A DNA stretch of 51,548 bases, from contig JAAFHY010000017.1 in the NCBI GenBank assembly GCA_013298505.1, positions 1 to 51,548 on the forward strand, in the 5' to 3' direction. Source of the stretch: Cytophagales bacterium (GTDB lineage Bacteria > Bacteroidota > Bacteroidia > Cytophagales > Cyclobacteriaceae). The notes below the pieces were generated by a model. The model worked only from the letters and a program-made list of their open reading frames with translations. It ran no database searches and was not told the DNA's origin. Position numbers and translations under genes: made by a program. Numbering within the stretch: the stretch's first letter is position 1; each line of letters begins with the position of its first letter. Of this stretch, positions 24,242 through 32,750 are shown in pieces.

Positions 24242-24300
24242 CAGTTGACAAAAGCCAATTGACAAATCTCCGAGCCTTGTCAACTGCCTATTGTCAATTG
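24242..24300. repeat. Interleaved TTGACAA/TTGTCAA inverted repeats
   Basis: CAGTTGACAA (24242-24251) is complementary to TTGTCAACTG (24277-24286), and CAATTGACAA (24256-24265) is complementary to TTGTCAATTG (24291-24300). The two perfect 10-bp pairs are interleaved, so the transcript can form either hairpin or a pseudoknot. The element starts right after the hydrolase stop codon and lies before the ATP-grasp gene. Confidence 0.6.
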
Positions 24301-24349
24301 CCTATTTTGTAGTAAAGTTGAATTGAAATAAATCTTTAATCTATAAACT

Positions 24350-25417
24350 ATGAAGAAAATTGGAATACTTCACGGCATGGAGCGCTCTTTTCCGGAGGCC
24401 TTTGTAGAACGAGTAAACAAAGCTGGCTTGAAAGGCATAAAAGCCGAGCCTGTGATGATTGATATGGTGGCCCAAGGCCAAAGCGATGAGTATGCTGTCA
24501 TCATCGACCGCATCTCTCAAGATGTTCCATTCTATCGAGCATTTCTGAAAAATGCCGCTAGCACAGGCACGGCCGTTATCAACAATCCGTTTTGGTGGAG
24601 TGCCGATGAAAAATTTTTTAACAATGCACTCGCTGTAAAAATTGGTGTACCAGTTCCAAAAACAGTGATACTTCCTTCGCACGAACGCCCTACCGACACT
24701 AGCGATTCATCTTTTGCTAATTTAAAATTCCCGTTGAGTTGGGAGAACATTTTTGACCACATCGGTTTCCCCGCTTACATGAAGCCACACGCGGGCGGAG
24801 GCTGGAAGAGCGTCTACAAACTCAACAACATGGATGATTTCTTTAAATCGTACAGCGAAACAAATCAGCTTGTCATGATGCTTCAAGAAGAAATTATTTT
24901 TGAGGATTATTTCCGTTGCTATTGCCTGGGTGGAAAGTATGTGCGTATCATGCAATATGAGCCGCGCAACCCACATCATTTGCGCTACCAAAGCAACAAT
25001 GGTCCTGCCTCAGCAAAATTATTGAAGCAAGTGCATGATTATGTATTACAACTCTGCCATGCGTTAGGCTACGATTTCAATACAGTTGAGATGGCCGTGC
25101 GCAATGGCATACCTTATGCGATTGATTTTTGCAATCCTGCACCTGATGCCGAAGTTACTTCTGTAGGGCAAGAAAATTTTGAATGGGTGGTAGAACATGC
25201 CACTAAAATGGCCATTGAGCGAGCACAAATGCAAAAGCCGGGGCAAGATAATTTGACATGGGGCACTTATGTGCGCAGCGGAGTTGCCAACTTTGAAAAA
25301 AACAATAAGTCAGCCAAGACAGAAACGAAAGAAGACTTGCCTACCAGACAGGCTGGAAAACCAAAGGAAGAAAAAACGAAAATTGAAAAGCCTACGAAGG
25401 CAAAAGCAAAGAAATAG
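24350..25417 (+). CDS. ATP-grasp carboxylate-amine ligase
   Basis: A 355-residue protein. The central ATP-grasp fold shows a nucleotide-binding Lys145 in A-Y-M-K-P-H-A-G-G-G-W, the hinge L-Q-E-E-I at 178-182, and the Mg-ATP residues Glu247, Asp259 and Asn262 in V-E-M-A-V-R-N-G and I-D-F-C-N-P. Such enzymes activate a carboxylate as acyl phosphate and join it to an amine. The N-terminal I-G-I-L-H-G-M-E-R-S-F begins a pre-ATP-grasp domain. The last 50 residues are Lys-rich and disordered; they contain L-P-T-R-Q-A-G, encoded by what looks like an inserted DNA repeat. It sits in a run of six co-directional genes with a second ATP-grasp and a GCS2 ligase. Substrates are unknown. Confidence 0.8.
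   Translation: MKKIGILHGMERSFPEAFVERVNKAGLKGIKAEPVMIDMVAQGQSDEYAVIIDRISQDVPFYRAFLKNAASTGTAVINNPFWWSADEKFFNNALAVKIGVPVPKTVILPSHERPTDTSDSSFANLKFPLSWENIFDHIGFPAYMKPHAGGGWKSVYKLNNMDDFFKSYSETNQLVMMLQEEIIFEDYFRCYCLGGKYVRIMQYEPRNPHHLRYQSNNGPASAKLLKQVHDYVLQLCHALGYDFNTVEMAVRNGIPYAIDFCNPAPDAEVTSVGQENFEWVVEHATKMAIERAQMQKPGQDNLTWGTYVRSGVANFEKNNKSAKTETKEDLPTRQAGKPKEEKTKIEKPTKAKAKK
25336..25355 (+). repeat. Short palindrome-like repeat inside the ATP-grasp gene
   Basis: TTGCCTACCAGACAGGCTGG lies in frame and encodes L-P-T-R-Q-A-G. GCCT and AGGC form its arms. It resembles the repeat translated as L-P-T-G-R-Q-A-G that I have seen in many Bacteroidota proteins; a genome search would decide. Confidence 0.4.
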
Positions 25418-25460
25418 TCTTGAGAAATATCAAAGAAAAAAACTTAAACTTTTAAAATAA

Positions 25461-25500
25461 CTCCTCCCCTTCTCTTTTGGAGAAGGGGGTGGGGGATGAG
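25461..25500. repeat. CTCCCC...GGGGTGGGGGATGAGG palindromic repeat upstream of the GCS2 gene
   Basis: CCCCTTCTC (25466-25474) pairs perfectly with GAGAAGGGG (25480-25488), followed by a G-rich tail GGTGGGGGATGAGG. It matches a style of repeat frequent between Bacteroidota genes. Its GATGAGG end lies 2 bases before the ATG at 25504 and could act as the ribosome binding site. Confidence 0.55.
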
Positions 25501-25503
25501 GTT

Positions 25504-26601
25504 ATGGAAAAATTTACATTAGGCGTTGAAGAAGAGTACATGGTTATTGACCCCGCCACGAGGGAGTTAAAATCGCACGATCAAAAGATTGTTGAACGTT
25601 CTGCTCTTGCCTTCAACGATCAGGTTAAAGCCGAAATGCACCAAGCTGTGGTAGAAGTTGGCACTGGCATTTGCCAGCATGTAGATGAGGCCATGGCCGA
25701 TATAAAAAAATTGCGCAGGCACGTGGCGCAAGTTGCGGCAGGATTAAATCTAAAAATTGGTGCGGCAGGCACTCATCCATTTTCGCATTGGAGCACCCAA
25801 TTGATCACGCCCAACCCTCGCTACGATGCCATCGTAAACGAAATGCAAGAGGCAGCTCGCTCCAATCTTATTTTTGGTTTGCATGTGCATGTCGGCATCA
25901 AAGACAAAGACATGGCTATTCACATTATGAATACCGTGCGTTACTTCTTGCCACACGTCTACGCGCTTTCATCCAATTCTCCTTTTTGGGAAGGGCGCAA
26001 CACCGGCTTTAAGTCATTCCGTACAAAAGTGTTTGATAAATTTCCGCGTACTGGCATACCTGATCATTTTACCAGTTGGGATGATTTTAAAAACTATGTA
26101 AACCTTTTGATAAAAACCAATTGCATTGACAACGCGAAAAAAATTTGGTGGGATGTGCGCGTGCACCCATTTTTCGATACCATCGAATTTAGAATTTGCG
26201 ATGTGCCAATGCGTGTAGAAGAAACCATTGCCATTACCGCAATCTTTCAAGCCCTTGTTGCCAAGTTGTACAAACTTCGTATGCAGAACATGAGCTTCAT
26301 ATTATACAACCGAGCGTTGATCAACGAAAACAAATGGCGTGCATCTCGTTATGGCCTTGATGGCCGATTGATTGACTTTGGTATTCAACAAGAGAAGGAT
26401 ACACGCGCTCTGATAATCGAGCTACTTGAATTTGTAGATGACGTGGTCGATGAGCTCGGTAGCCGCCACGCATTGCAATATGTTTACAAAATACTTAATG
26501 AAGGCACTGGGGCAGACAGACAATTAGCCGTATTTAATCAAACTGGAAGCTTAGAGAGAGTGGTCGACTACATTACCGAACAGACTCTAGAAGGCGTTTA
26601 A
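25504..26601 (+). CDS. GCS2-family carboxylate-amine ligase (YbdK-like)
   Basis: A 365-residue member of the glutamate-cysteine ligase family 2 (YbdK/COG2170 type), which joins an amino acid carboxylate to an amine using ATP. It opens with F-T-L-G-V-E-E-E-Y-M-V-I-D, the family's first metal-binding segment. Later motifs are V-E-V-G-T-G near residue 53, G-L-H-V-H-V-G near 129, and R-V-H-P-F-F-D-T-I-E-F-R-I-C-D near 217. I placed the start at ATG 25504, not at the in-frame ATG 25477, because residues from the earlier start are encoded by a palindromic repeat and the family begins at this point. YbdK itself has weak glutamate-cysteine ligase activity; the real substrates here are unknown. Confidence 0.87.
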   Translation: MEKFTLGVEEEYMVIDPATRELKSHDQKIVERSALAFNDQVKAEMHQAVVEVGTGICQHVDEAMADIKKLRRHVAQVAAGLNLKIGAAGTHPFSHWSTQLITPNPRYDAIVNEMQEAARSNLIFGLHVHVGIKDKDMAIHIMNTVRYFLPHVYALSSNSPFWEGRNTGFKSFRTKVFDKFPRTGIPDHFTSWDDFKNYVNLLIKTNCIDNAKKIWWDVRVHPFFDTIEFRICDVPMRVEETIAITAIFQALVAKLYKLRMQNMSFILYNRALINENKWRASRYGLDGRLIDFGIQQEKDTRALIIELLEFVDDVVDELGSRHALQYVYKILNEGTGADRQLAVFNQTGSLERVVDYITEQTLEGV

Positions 26602-26630
26602 TACGAGCTTCATCAAAATCTTACATATTC

Positions 26631-26661
26631 TTTCAATCAATCTGGGTTTACCTTAAATTTG
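26631..26661 (+). promoter_or_regulatory. Candidate Bacteroidota promoter before the amidotransferase gene
   Basis: TTTC at 26631, a 19-base spacer and TAAATTTG at 26654-26661 match the TTTG-N19-21-TAnnTTTG pattern with one change. It lies 18 bases before the TTG start at 26680, so the last two ligase-cluster genes may have their own promoter. Confidence 0.5.
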
Positions 26662-26679
26662 ATTTTTAAAAATTAATAG

Positions 26680-27519
26680 TTGAACACTAGTAATCCTTTG
26701 CGAGTAGCTATCTTGGATATGTACGAAGGTACTCCCAATGAAGGTATGCGTAGCATCCGGCAGTTAGTAGAAGAATTGTCTGCCGATTTCCACAATCCAA
26801 TTGAATACAAAATTTTTGAAACACGGTTGAATGGGGAGGTACCCGATCTAACCTACCATGCCTACATTTCTAGCGGTGGACCTGGTAGTCCGTTAACGAG
26901 CGAAGGCTCGGATTGGGAGCGCAACTATTTTCAGTTGATGGATGCCATTCATTATCACAACCAAACCAATCCCGATCAAAAAAAGCACGTGCTGCTAATC
27001 TGTCATTCTTTTCAATTGTATTGCCGCTATTATGGATATGGGTTTGTTTCCAAAAGAAAATCTACATCATTTGGCGTAATGCCCATGCACAAAACACCAG
27101 ATGGTTTTCACGACCCACTCATCCGTTCGTTGGGCGATCCGTTTTGGGCAGTTGATTCGCGCGATTATCAACTAACACAACCAAACGAAGCAAAGATTAA
27201 AGCCCGGGGAGGGAGTATTCTATGCATCGAAAAATATAGACCCACGGTAGAGTTAGAGCGGGCCATTATGGCCATTCGCTTTGACGAGGCTTTTTTTGGA
27301 ACCCAATTTCATCCAGAAGCAGATGCGGTAGGCATGCGTAAATATTTGTTACGCGAAGACAAAAAGGAATTGGTAATTGAAAAGCACGGAGAGAAAAAAT
27401 ATTGGGATATGTTAGATCATCTCAACGACCCTGATAAAATTATGCAAACTAACCGGGCAGTGTTACCACGGTTTTTAATGATGGCTTTTCAACAACACTT
27501 GAATTACATTTTGGTATGA
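26680..27519 (+). CDS. Class I glutamine amidotransferase-like protein
   Basis: A 279-residue protein with the class I glutamine amidotransferase fold. The triad is visible: Cys108 in L-L-I-C-H-S-F-Q, His211 and Glu213 in T-Q-F-H-P-E-A-D. S-G-G-P-G-S-P at 65-71 is the oxyanion-side motif. The family hydrolyses glutamine to ammonia, or cleaves gamma-glutamyl bonds in relatives such as PuuD. It is not fused to a synthetase; the overlapping downstream ATP-grasp-like gene (ATGA overlap at 27516) is the likely partner for ammonia transfer. The start is TTG, with a good promoter just upstream. Which reaction it performs is not known. Confidence 0.85.
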   Translation: MNTSNPLRVAILDMYEGTPNEGMRSIRQLVEELSADFHNPIEYKIFETRLNGEVPDLTYHAYISSGGPGSPLTSEGSDWERNYFQLMDAIHYHNQTNPDQKKHVLLICHSFQLYCRYYGYGFVSKRKSTSFGVMPMHKTPDGFHDPLIRSLGDPFWAVDSRDYQLTQPNEAKIKARGGSILCIEKYRPTVELERAIMAIRFDEAFFGTQFHPEADAVGMRKYLLREDKKELVIEKHGEKKYWDMLDHLNDPDKIMQTNRAVLPRFLMMAFQQHLNYILV

Positions 27520-28712
27520 TAGCTCTGGCGCGCGAATCATTCAACAAACAATTTAGCGAGGTAAAATACCAAGCCTTTTTAAACGATCTAAACACAAGCT
27601 ACAACTATAAAATACCTTTTCGCGTTGCTGAGTCGCCTGTATTCATTGGTCAAGAGTTTAAAAAGAAATTGCTAAAGGGGGCAAATGAAATAATAGATTT
27701 CATTGTTCAGCCCACTTTTCGTAAACGCATGGCAGCCGCATTGCCTACACACTTAACGGTACCGAACGAAACCGACCACACACTTTTTTTGGCATTGGAT
27801 TTTGCGCTCTGTTCCGATTCTAAAGGCGAACTTTTTCCGCAGTTGATTGAAATGCAAGGCTTTCCTTCATTGTTTGGCTATCAAGACTTTTTAGGTACTA
27901 AGTTTAAAGAACATTATCAAATTGATGATAGTTCGGAATTCCACTTCGGCAAAACGTCTGAGCAATATTGGGCTCAACTAAAAAAATCCATATTAAATGG
28001 GCATGATCCCGAGCAGGTAGTTTTGTTAGAGATCAATCCGCTTCAGCAAAATACCGCCATTGATTTTTTAATTACAAAAGAGAAACTAGGGATCACCTTG
28101 TTACACATTGGCGATGTTATCGTTCGTGATAGAAAATTGTTTTATAAGAAGGAGGGTACAGAAGTTCCGATAAAAAGAATTTACAATCGTGTAATCTTTG
28201 ATGAGCTAGTTCAGCAAAAGAATTTGATAACTCAATTTCACCTCACAGAAAATGTAGATGTAGAGTGGGCCGGCCATCCGAATTGGTTTTTTAAAATCAG
28301 TAAGTACACCATGCCATTTCTTGCGGGCGATGCTGTGCCCGAATCAAAATTTCTTCACCAAGTGGAGACCATTCCTTTCGATTTGGAAAACTATGTACTA
28401 AAACCATTGTTCTCCTTTTCAGGAAGTGGCGTTATCTTCCATGTAAAGAAGGAGGATATTGAAAAGATTCCGCAAGGGGAGAGGCACAATTTTATGTTGC
28501 AGCGCAAAGTACAATACGAGCCCATCGTTCAGGCCATTGATGGTTTGGTGAAAACAGAAATCCGGTTGCTATATATTTGGGATGAGGGCAAAACAAGGCC
28601 GGAGCTAATCACCAACTTAGCTCGGTTGAGCCGTGGTGAAATGATAGGAGTTAAATATAACAAAGATAAAACGTGGGTAGGAGGTTCCGTTTGTTTTTTT
28701 GAGAAGGATTAA
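27516..28712 (+). CDS. Glutathionylspermidine-synthetase-like ATP-grasp protein
   Basis: A 398-residue protein overlapping the amidotransferase gene by 4 bases. The C-terminal part has N-Y-V-L-K-P-L-F-S-F-S-G-S-G-V near 292-305, a pattern seen in the ATP-grasp domain of glutathionylspermidine synthetase-like ligases, with Lys296 as nucleotide-binding candidate. Other conserved-looking segments are F-P-Q-L-I-E-M-Q-G-F-P-S-L at 107-119, I-K-R-I-Y-N-R-V near 219, and R-L-L-Y-I-W-D near 353. It probably forms an amide bond, possibly with ammonia from the amidotransferase. Assignment is by motif and context; I cannot name a characterised orthologue. Confidence 0.68.
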   Translation: MIALARESFNKQFSEVKYQAFLNDLNTSYNYKIPFRVAESPVFIGQEFKKKLLKGANEIIDFIVQPTFRKRMAAALPTHLTVPNETDHTLFLALDFALCSDSKGELFPQLIEMQGFPSLFGYQDFLGTKFKEHYQIDDSSEFHFGKTSEQYWAQLKKSILNGHDPEQVVLLEINPLQQNTAIDFLITKEKLGITLLHIGDVIVRDRKLFYKKEGTEVPIKRIYNRVIFDELVQQKNLITQFHLTENVDVEWAGHPNWFFKISKYTMPFLAGDAVPESKFLHQVETIPFDLENYVLKPLFSFSGSGVIFHVKKEDIEKIPQGERHNFMLQRKVQYEPIVQAIDGLVKTEIRLLYIWDEGKTRPELITNLARLSRGEMIGVKYNKDKTWVGGSVCFFEKD

Positions 28713-28744
28713 ATAGACAGATAAAGATTCTCATGATTGCAAAA

Positions 28745-28776
28745 AGATGTCTCCCTTCGGTCGACACGACACGGGG
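28745..28776. repeat. CTCCCTTCGGTCGA-type REP-like hairpin
   Basis: AGATGTCTCCCTTCGGTCGA followed by CACGACACGGGG forms a small imperfect hairpin (TGTC/GACA around CC-TTC-GG). The string closely resembles REP-like elements scattered in Bacteroidota genomes, from memory. It lies in the 134-base gap before the thiamine-pyrophosphokinase-like gene. Confidence 0.45.
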
Positions 28777-28803
28777 AATAGGGATCAACTACGAATACTT
28801 TGA

Positions 28804-28840
28804 ATTATAATCATAAATCTAAAATCGTAATTCTAAAATC
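28804..28840. repeat. AT-rich tandem-like repeat (AATCATAAATCTAAAATC type)
   Basis: Near-repeated units AATCATAAATC, TAAAATCGTAA and TTCTAAAATC occur back to back just before the GTG start at 28847. They look like degenerate copies of one short unit; no function is evident. Confidence 0.35.
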
Positions 28841-28846
28841 CCCTTT

Positions 28847-29425
28847 GTGTCTTCCCATCACTTTGTAAAAGAAGGTCAAGAGCCAGCGCTACTCATTCTA
28901 AATTGCGCGGCTATGTCGTTCGAGAAGGTGCAGGAATTATTGGAGTGGAGCCCGATTGTAATAGTAGCTGAAGACCAACTTAGAACCATTCTTTCATGGG
29001 GAATTAAAATAGACGCTATTCTTTGTGCTCAACCCGCCAGTATCATATTTGATGAGCAATTGAAAGATCAGTTCCCCCTACAATTTATTTCGTATTCACC
29101 GGCTAATTCGTTAAGGAACGTAGTCGAGTACCTAGTTGAAAGAAAAAGTAATACTCTAAATCTGTTAGCGAATTCAACGGAGGATTTTATGGAAGTTCAA
29201 AACTACCCACACATTTCTATCGAGGTTTTTTTGAACAACCAGAAGTGGACATGGGTTACTAATCGTCCGTTTGAAAAATGGTTGAGTGAAGGTACATCAC
29301 TCGCTATTTTTCCTGCTGAAACTAAAGTGTCTACAATCGGACTATCAAAGGCATTAACTTGTTATCAAAACGGAATGGTTCAGATTTGTTCAATCAACGA
29401 TTTTTGGGTGGGCGAACAGATATAA
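28847..29425 (+). CDS. Degenerate thiamine-pyrophosphokinase-like protein
   Basis: A 192-residue protein starting with GTG. The opening S-S-H-H-F-V-K-E-G-Q-E-P-A-L-L-I-L-N, then L-L-E-W-S-P-I-V-I-V-A, and the later F-E-K-W-L-S-E-G-T-S-L-A-I-F-P resemble thiamine pyrophosphokinases of Cytophagales. The acidic motifs expected for thiamine and Mg-ATP binding (D-G-A and G-D-F-D types) are replaced by A-E-D-Q-L and A-Q-P-A-S, so catalysis in the usual way is doubtful. It may be a regulatory paralogue or an enzyme that has changed function. Family call is from remembered sequence similarity and is moderate. Confidence 0.5.
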   Translation: MSSHHFVKEGQEPALLILNCAAMSFEKVQELLEWSPIVIVAEDQLRTILSWGIKIDAILCAQPASIIFDEQLKDQFPLQFISYSPANSLRNVVEYLVERKSNTLNLLANSTEDFMEVQNYPHISIEVFLNNQKWTWVTNRPFEKWLSEGTSLAIFPAETKVSTIGLSKALTCYQNGMVQICSINDFWVGEQI

Positions 29426-29491
29426 GTGACTGAATTAACTGAAATGCAGGCCATTTGTAAAATTCCGCTTCATAATCGTACTATAACTCTT

Positions 29492-29499
29492 TATGTTTG
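29492..29499 (+). promoter_or_regulatory. Candidate -7 promoter box before the Asp-box protein
   Basis: TATGTTTG fits TAnnTTTG and lies 17 bases upstream of the ATG at 29517. No convincing -33 element is at the expected distance, so the call is weak. Confidence 0.35.
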
Positions 29500-29516
29500 T
29501 TTTTTAAGCCATTATT

Positions 29517-32500
29517 ATGATACAAAGATTCACCCTGTTATTCGTTCTTGTAATTGCTATGTTCGCAAGCAATGCACAACGCACAAAAAAAGTAGTTGCT
29601 CCAGAGGCGACAAACTCTTCAATTGATTTAAACACCTACTTCAGCCCTGTTAAGTGGCGTAGCATTGGCCCTTTTCGCGGAGGGCGATCGGTGTGTGCAA
29701 CAGGCGTGGTGGGCGATATCAACACGTACTACATGGGTACCACAGGAGGAGGAGTTTGGAAAACCGAAGACCTAGGGATCACATGGAAAAATATTTCGGA
29801 TGGATTTTTTAAGACAGGCTCAGTTGGGGCGATAGCAGTTTCGGAGAGCGACCCTAACGTAGTGTACGTTGGTATGGGCGAGCATGCCGTGCGAGGGGTA
29901 ATGACACACCATGGCGATGGCGTTTACAAATCTACCGATGCTGGTAAGACTTGGAAAAAAATTGGGCTCGATCTCACACAGCACATTGCACGCATTGCCA
30001 TTCATCCGCAAGACCCCAATACAGTATTTGTAGCCGCGCAAGGTGCGCTGTACAGCAACTCGAAAGAGCGTGGCGTTTACAAATCGATTGATGGCGGAGC
30101 TACGTGGACAAACGTTTTATATGTAGATGATAAATCGGGCTGCGTAGAACTTTCGATGGATATGAACAACCCACGTATTTTGTATGCTGCTATGAACGAA
30201 TATGGCCGCCAACCATGGAAGGTAATAAGTGGCGGTGCTGGCAGTGGACTTTATAAATCTACCGATGCAGGAGCAACTTGGAGAAAAATTCAAGAAGGTC
30301 TACCTAAGCAAATGGGTAAAATGGCAATCGCTGTTTGCCGTTCTAATTCAGAGCGAGTGTATGCGTTGGTCGAAAGTGATTCTGATAAGGAGCTTGGTGG
30401 CTTGTTTGTTTCTACCAACGCTGGCGATAGCTGGAGCCGCTTGACGAACGATCATCGCCTGCTTCAACGTGCGTGGTACTACATCGAATTATTTACCGAT
30501 CCAAAAGATGAATTGACACTTTACGTGATGAGTGCACCCGCACTAAAATCAATTGACGGAGGAAAAACATGGGAGAACATTTCAAATACTCATGGAGATT
30601 ATCACAACTTATGGATCAATCCCAACAATCCCAAAAACATGATTATTTCAGATGATGGTGGATCACCCATAACCGTGAATGGTGGGAGGACATGGTCAAC
30701 TCAAAATAATATGCCCACAGCTCAATTCTATCGAATCAATGTCGACAACGGATTTCCATACAGAATCTATGGAGGGCAGCAAGACAACAGTTCTGTTTCG
30801 ATTGCCAATAGAGAATTTGCGAGTGGCGGAATTTCAACATCAAGTTGGACATTTTCTGCTGGAGGCGAGAGTGCATTTCTTGCCTTCGACCCGAACAATC
30901 CTACTTTCGTGATGGGCGGAAGTTATCAAGGTACGATTGATGTGCTAGATGTGAACGCCAAAGCAAGCACCAATATAATGGCCGCGCCCATTCAATACTT
31001 GGGGCGCGATGCGAAAGATATGAAGTATAGGTATAATTGGAACGCACCAATCATTTGGTCTAAGCACGAGCCAAATGCATTTTACCACGGCTCTCAGTTG
31101 TTGCTGAAAACAACCGACATGGGAATTACATGGAAGGAAGTATCGCCTGATTTAACGCGCAACGATAAATCGAAGCAAGGCAAACCAGGTGTGCCTTATA
31201 CCAACGAAGCGGTGGGTGCAGAGAATTATGGAACGTTGAGTTATGTAATTGAATCGCCACACGAGAAAGGAGTGATGTACACTGGCAGCGATGACGGGCT
31301 GGTCTATCTTACCAAAGATGGTGGGGCTACTTGGCAAAATGTAACACCAGCTGGATTGCAAGAATGTTTGATCAACGCTATTGAAGTTTCTCCCTTCGAT
31401 GCTGCTATAGCTTACATCGCTACCACGCGCTATAAATTCAACGATCATACACCCGGGCTATACAAAACAACCGACTACGGAAAAACGTGGACAAAAATTA
31501 ATAATGGAATTCCCAACAATGCTTTTACGCGAGTAGTTCGCGAAGATGATACGCGCAAAGATTTACTTTTTGCAGGTACGGAGTTAGGTGTTTTTGTTTC
31601 GTGGAATGGCGGAAAGGACTGGTCACCTTTTCAATTGAATTTACCGATTACACCTATTACCGATTTAAAAATCCATAAAGGAGATTTGATAGCCGCTACT
31701 TCGGGCCGATCGTTTTGGATATTGGATGATTTAGGCTTGGTGCGTCAACACAAAGCAGCAGAAAATACGCTCGTAATTTTTCAACCCGAACCTACCGTGC
31801 TGGTAAATGCATACAGTGAATTAGATAGATCAACAACAGACTTTAATGGTACGAATCCGTACCGTGGTGTAAACCCTGCGAGCGGTTCGGTTATTTATTA
31901 TCAGTTGCCTGAGTTAAAGGAAAACGAAAACATTGTATTGGAAATAAAAGATGTTCAAGGAAATCTAGTTCGGTCGTTTAGTTCTAAACCAGATAGTACT
32001 TTTCAGAGTTACGAGGGCGGCCCTAGTGCAGACCCCACTCTTACTAAAAGCAAAGGACTGAATCGTTTTGTGTGGAACCTCCGATATCCAACTATGGTGG
32101 GTGTAACGAATGTATTTGTCGAAAATAGTTTTAGTGGGCACAAAGCTTCGCCAGGTAAGTACCTTGCAACATTATCATATAATGGAAAAACAGTAAGTAC
32201 CGAGTTGGAGATTTTGGCTAACCCCCTGTATTCGATCACAGCAAAGCAGTATGCAGACTACCATCAGTTGATGAGAAATTTAGAAGGTGAGCAAAACAGA
32301 ATGAGCAAAATGGCAGCACTGCTCTATAATAAAATGGAGCAGTTAAATCAGCTTGTGGGAAGCCTACCAGCAGACGAAAAATTTAATGCACTGCGCAAAG
32401 AGGGGCAAGCCTTAGCAACACGAATGAAGGCGTGGGATGAAGACATGGTACAACGCAAATCAAAAGCGTATGATGATGCGGAAAATTTCCCCAACAAGTT

Positions 32501-32702
32501 TATTGCAAACTACTTGTTTATGATCAATCATGCCGAAAGTGATATTCCGAAAGTAACTCAATCTACACTCGATCGGCAGAAAGAACTAAATGCCGAATGG
32601 GCAAATTTGGAAGCTCGGGCGAAGCAAATTCTTGATAGAGATTTGCCAGCTTTCAATAAGCAACTATGGGATGCGGGTATTGGAGCAGTGTGGAGTAAAT
32701 AG
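29517..32702 (+). CDS. Exported Asp-box (BNR/sortilin-like) beta-propeller protein
   Basis: A 1061-residue exported protein (signal peptide to about residue 20, A-S-N-A-Q). It begins [12 protein letters not shown], the standard opening of this Bacteroidota family. At least eight Asp-box motifs (S-x-D-x-G-x-T-W) are visible, for example [16 protein letters not shown] and T-T-D-Y-G-K-T-W, over about residues 30-720, forming one or two beta-propellers of the VPS10/sortilin or sialidase-like type. A carboxypeptidase-like or FlgD-like beta domain follows (F-V-W-N-L-R-Y-P near 850), then a helical C-terminus. Such proteins are often labelled glycosyl hydrolase without evidence; the catalytic function is unknown. 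Confidence 0.82.
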   Translation: MIQRFTLLFVLVIAMFASNAQRTKKVVAPEATNSSIDLNTYFSPVKWRSIGPFRGGRSVCATGVVGDINTYYMGTTGGGVWKTEDLGITWKNISDGFFKTGSVGAIAVSESDPNVVYVGMGEHAVRGVMTHHGDGVYKSTDAGKTWKKIGLDLTQHIARIAIHPQDPNTVFVAAQGALYSNSKERGVYKSIDGGATWTNVLYVDDKSGCVELSMDMNNPRILYAAMNEYGRQPWKVISGGAGSGLYKSTDAGATWRKIQEGLPKQMGKMAIAVCRSNSERVYALVESDSDKELGGLFVSTNAGDSWSRLTNDHRLLQRAWYYIELFTDPKDELTLYVMSAPALKSIDGGKTWENISNTHGDYHNLWINPNNPKNMIISDDGGSPITVNGGRTWSTQNNMPTAQFYRINVDNGFPYRIYGGQQDNSSVSIANREFASGGISTSSWTFSAGGESAFLAFDPNNPTFVMGGSYQGTIDVLDVNAKASTNIMAAPIQYLGRDAKDMKYRYNWNAPIIWSKHEPNAFYHGSQLLLKTTDMGITWKEVSPDLTRNDKSKQGKPGVPYTNEAVGAENYGTLSYVIESPHEKGVMYTGSDDGLVYLTKDGGATWQNVTPAGLQECLINAIEVSPFDAAIAYIATTRYKFNDHTPGLYKTTDYGKTWTKINNGIPNNAFTRVVREDDTRKDLLFAGTELGVFVSWNGGKDWSPFQLNLPITPITDLKIHKGDLIAATSGRSFWILDDLGLVRQHKAAENTLVIFQPEPTVLVNAYSELDRSTTDFNGTNPYRGVNPASGSVIYYQLPELKENENIVLEIKDVQGNLVRSFSSKPDSTFQSYEGGPSADPTLTKSKGLNRFVWNLRYPTMVGVTNVFVENSFSGHKASPGKYLATLSYNGKTVSTELEILANPLYSITAKQYADYHQLMRNLEGEQNRMSKMAALLYNKMEQLNQLVGSLPADEKFNALRKEGQALATRMKAWDEDMVQRKSKAYDDAENFPNKFIANYLFMINHAESDIPKVTQSTLDRQKELNAEWANLEARAKQILDRDLPAFNKQLWDAGIGAVWSK

Positions 32703-32712
32703 CTACTAGTCG

Positions 32713-32737
32713 TCAAGACCGCTCGGAGCGGTCTTGA
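32713..32737. terminator. Strong hairpin between convergent genes
   Basis: TCAAGACCGCTC (32713-32724) and GAGCGGTCTTGA (32726-32737) are perfect complements separated by a single base, giving a roughly 10-bp stem with a tight loop. It sits 11 bases after the Asp-box gene stop and 14 before the opposite gene's stop. No T-run follows on either strand, so it may act as a bidirectional transcript end or 3' stabiliser. Confidence 0.6.
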
Positions 32738-32750
32738 TGACTTAACCGAT

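Noticed and set aside
29426-29626. A 66-codon open frame between the TPK-like gene and the Asp-box gene
   Set aside because: It overlaps the well-supported signal peptide of the Asp-box protein in another frame and has no recognisable composition or motif.
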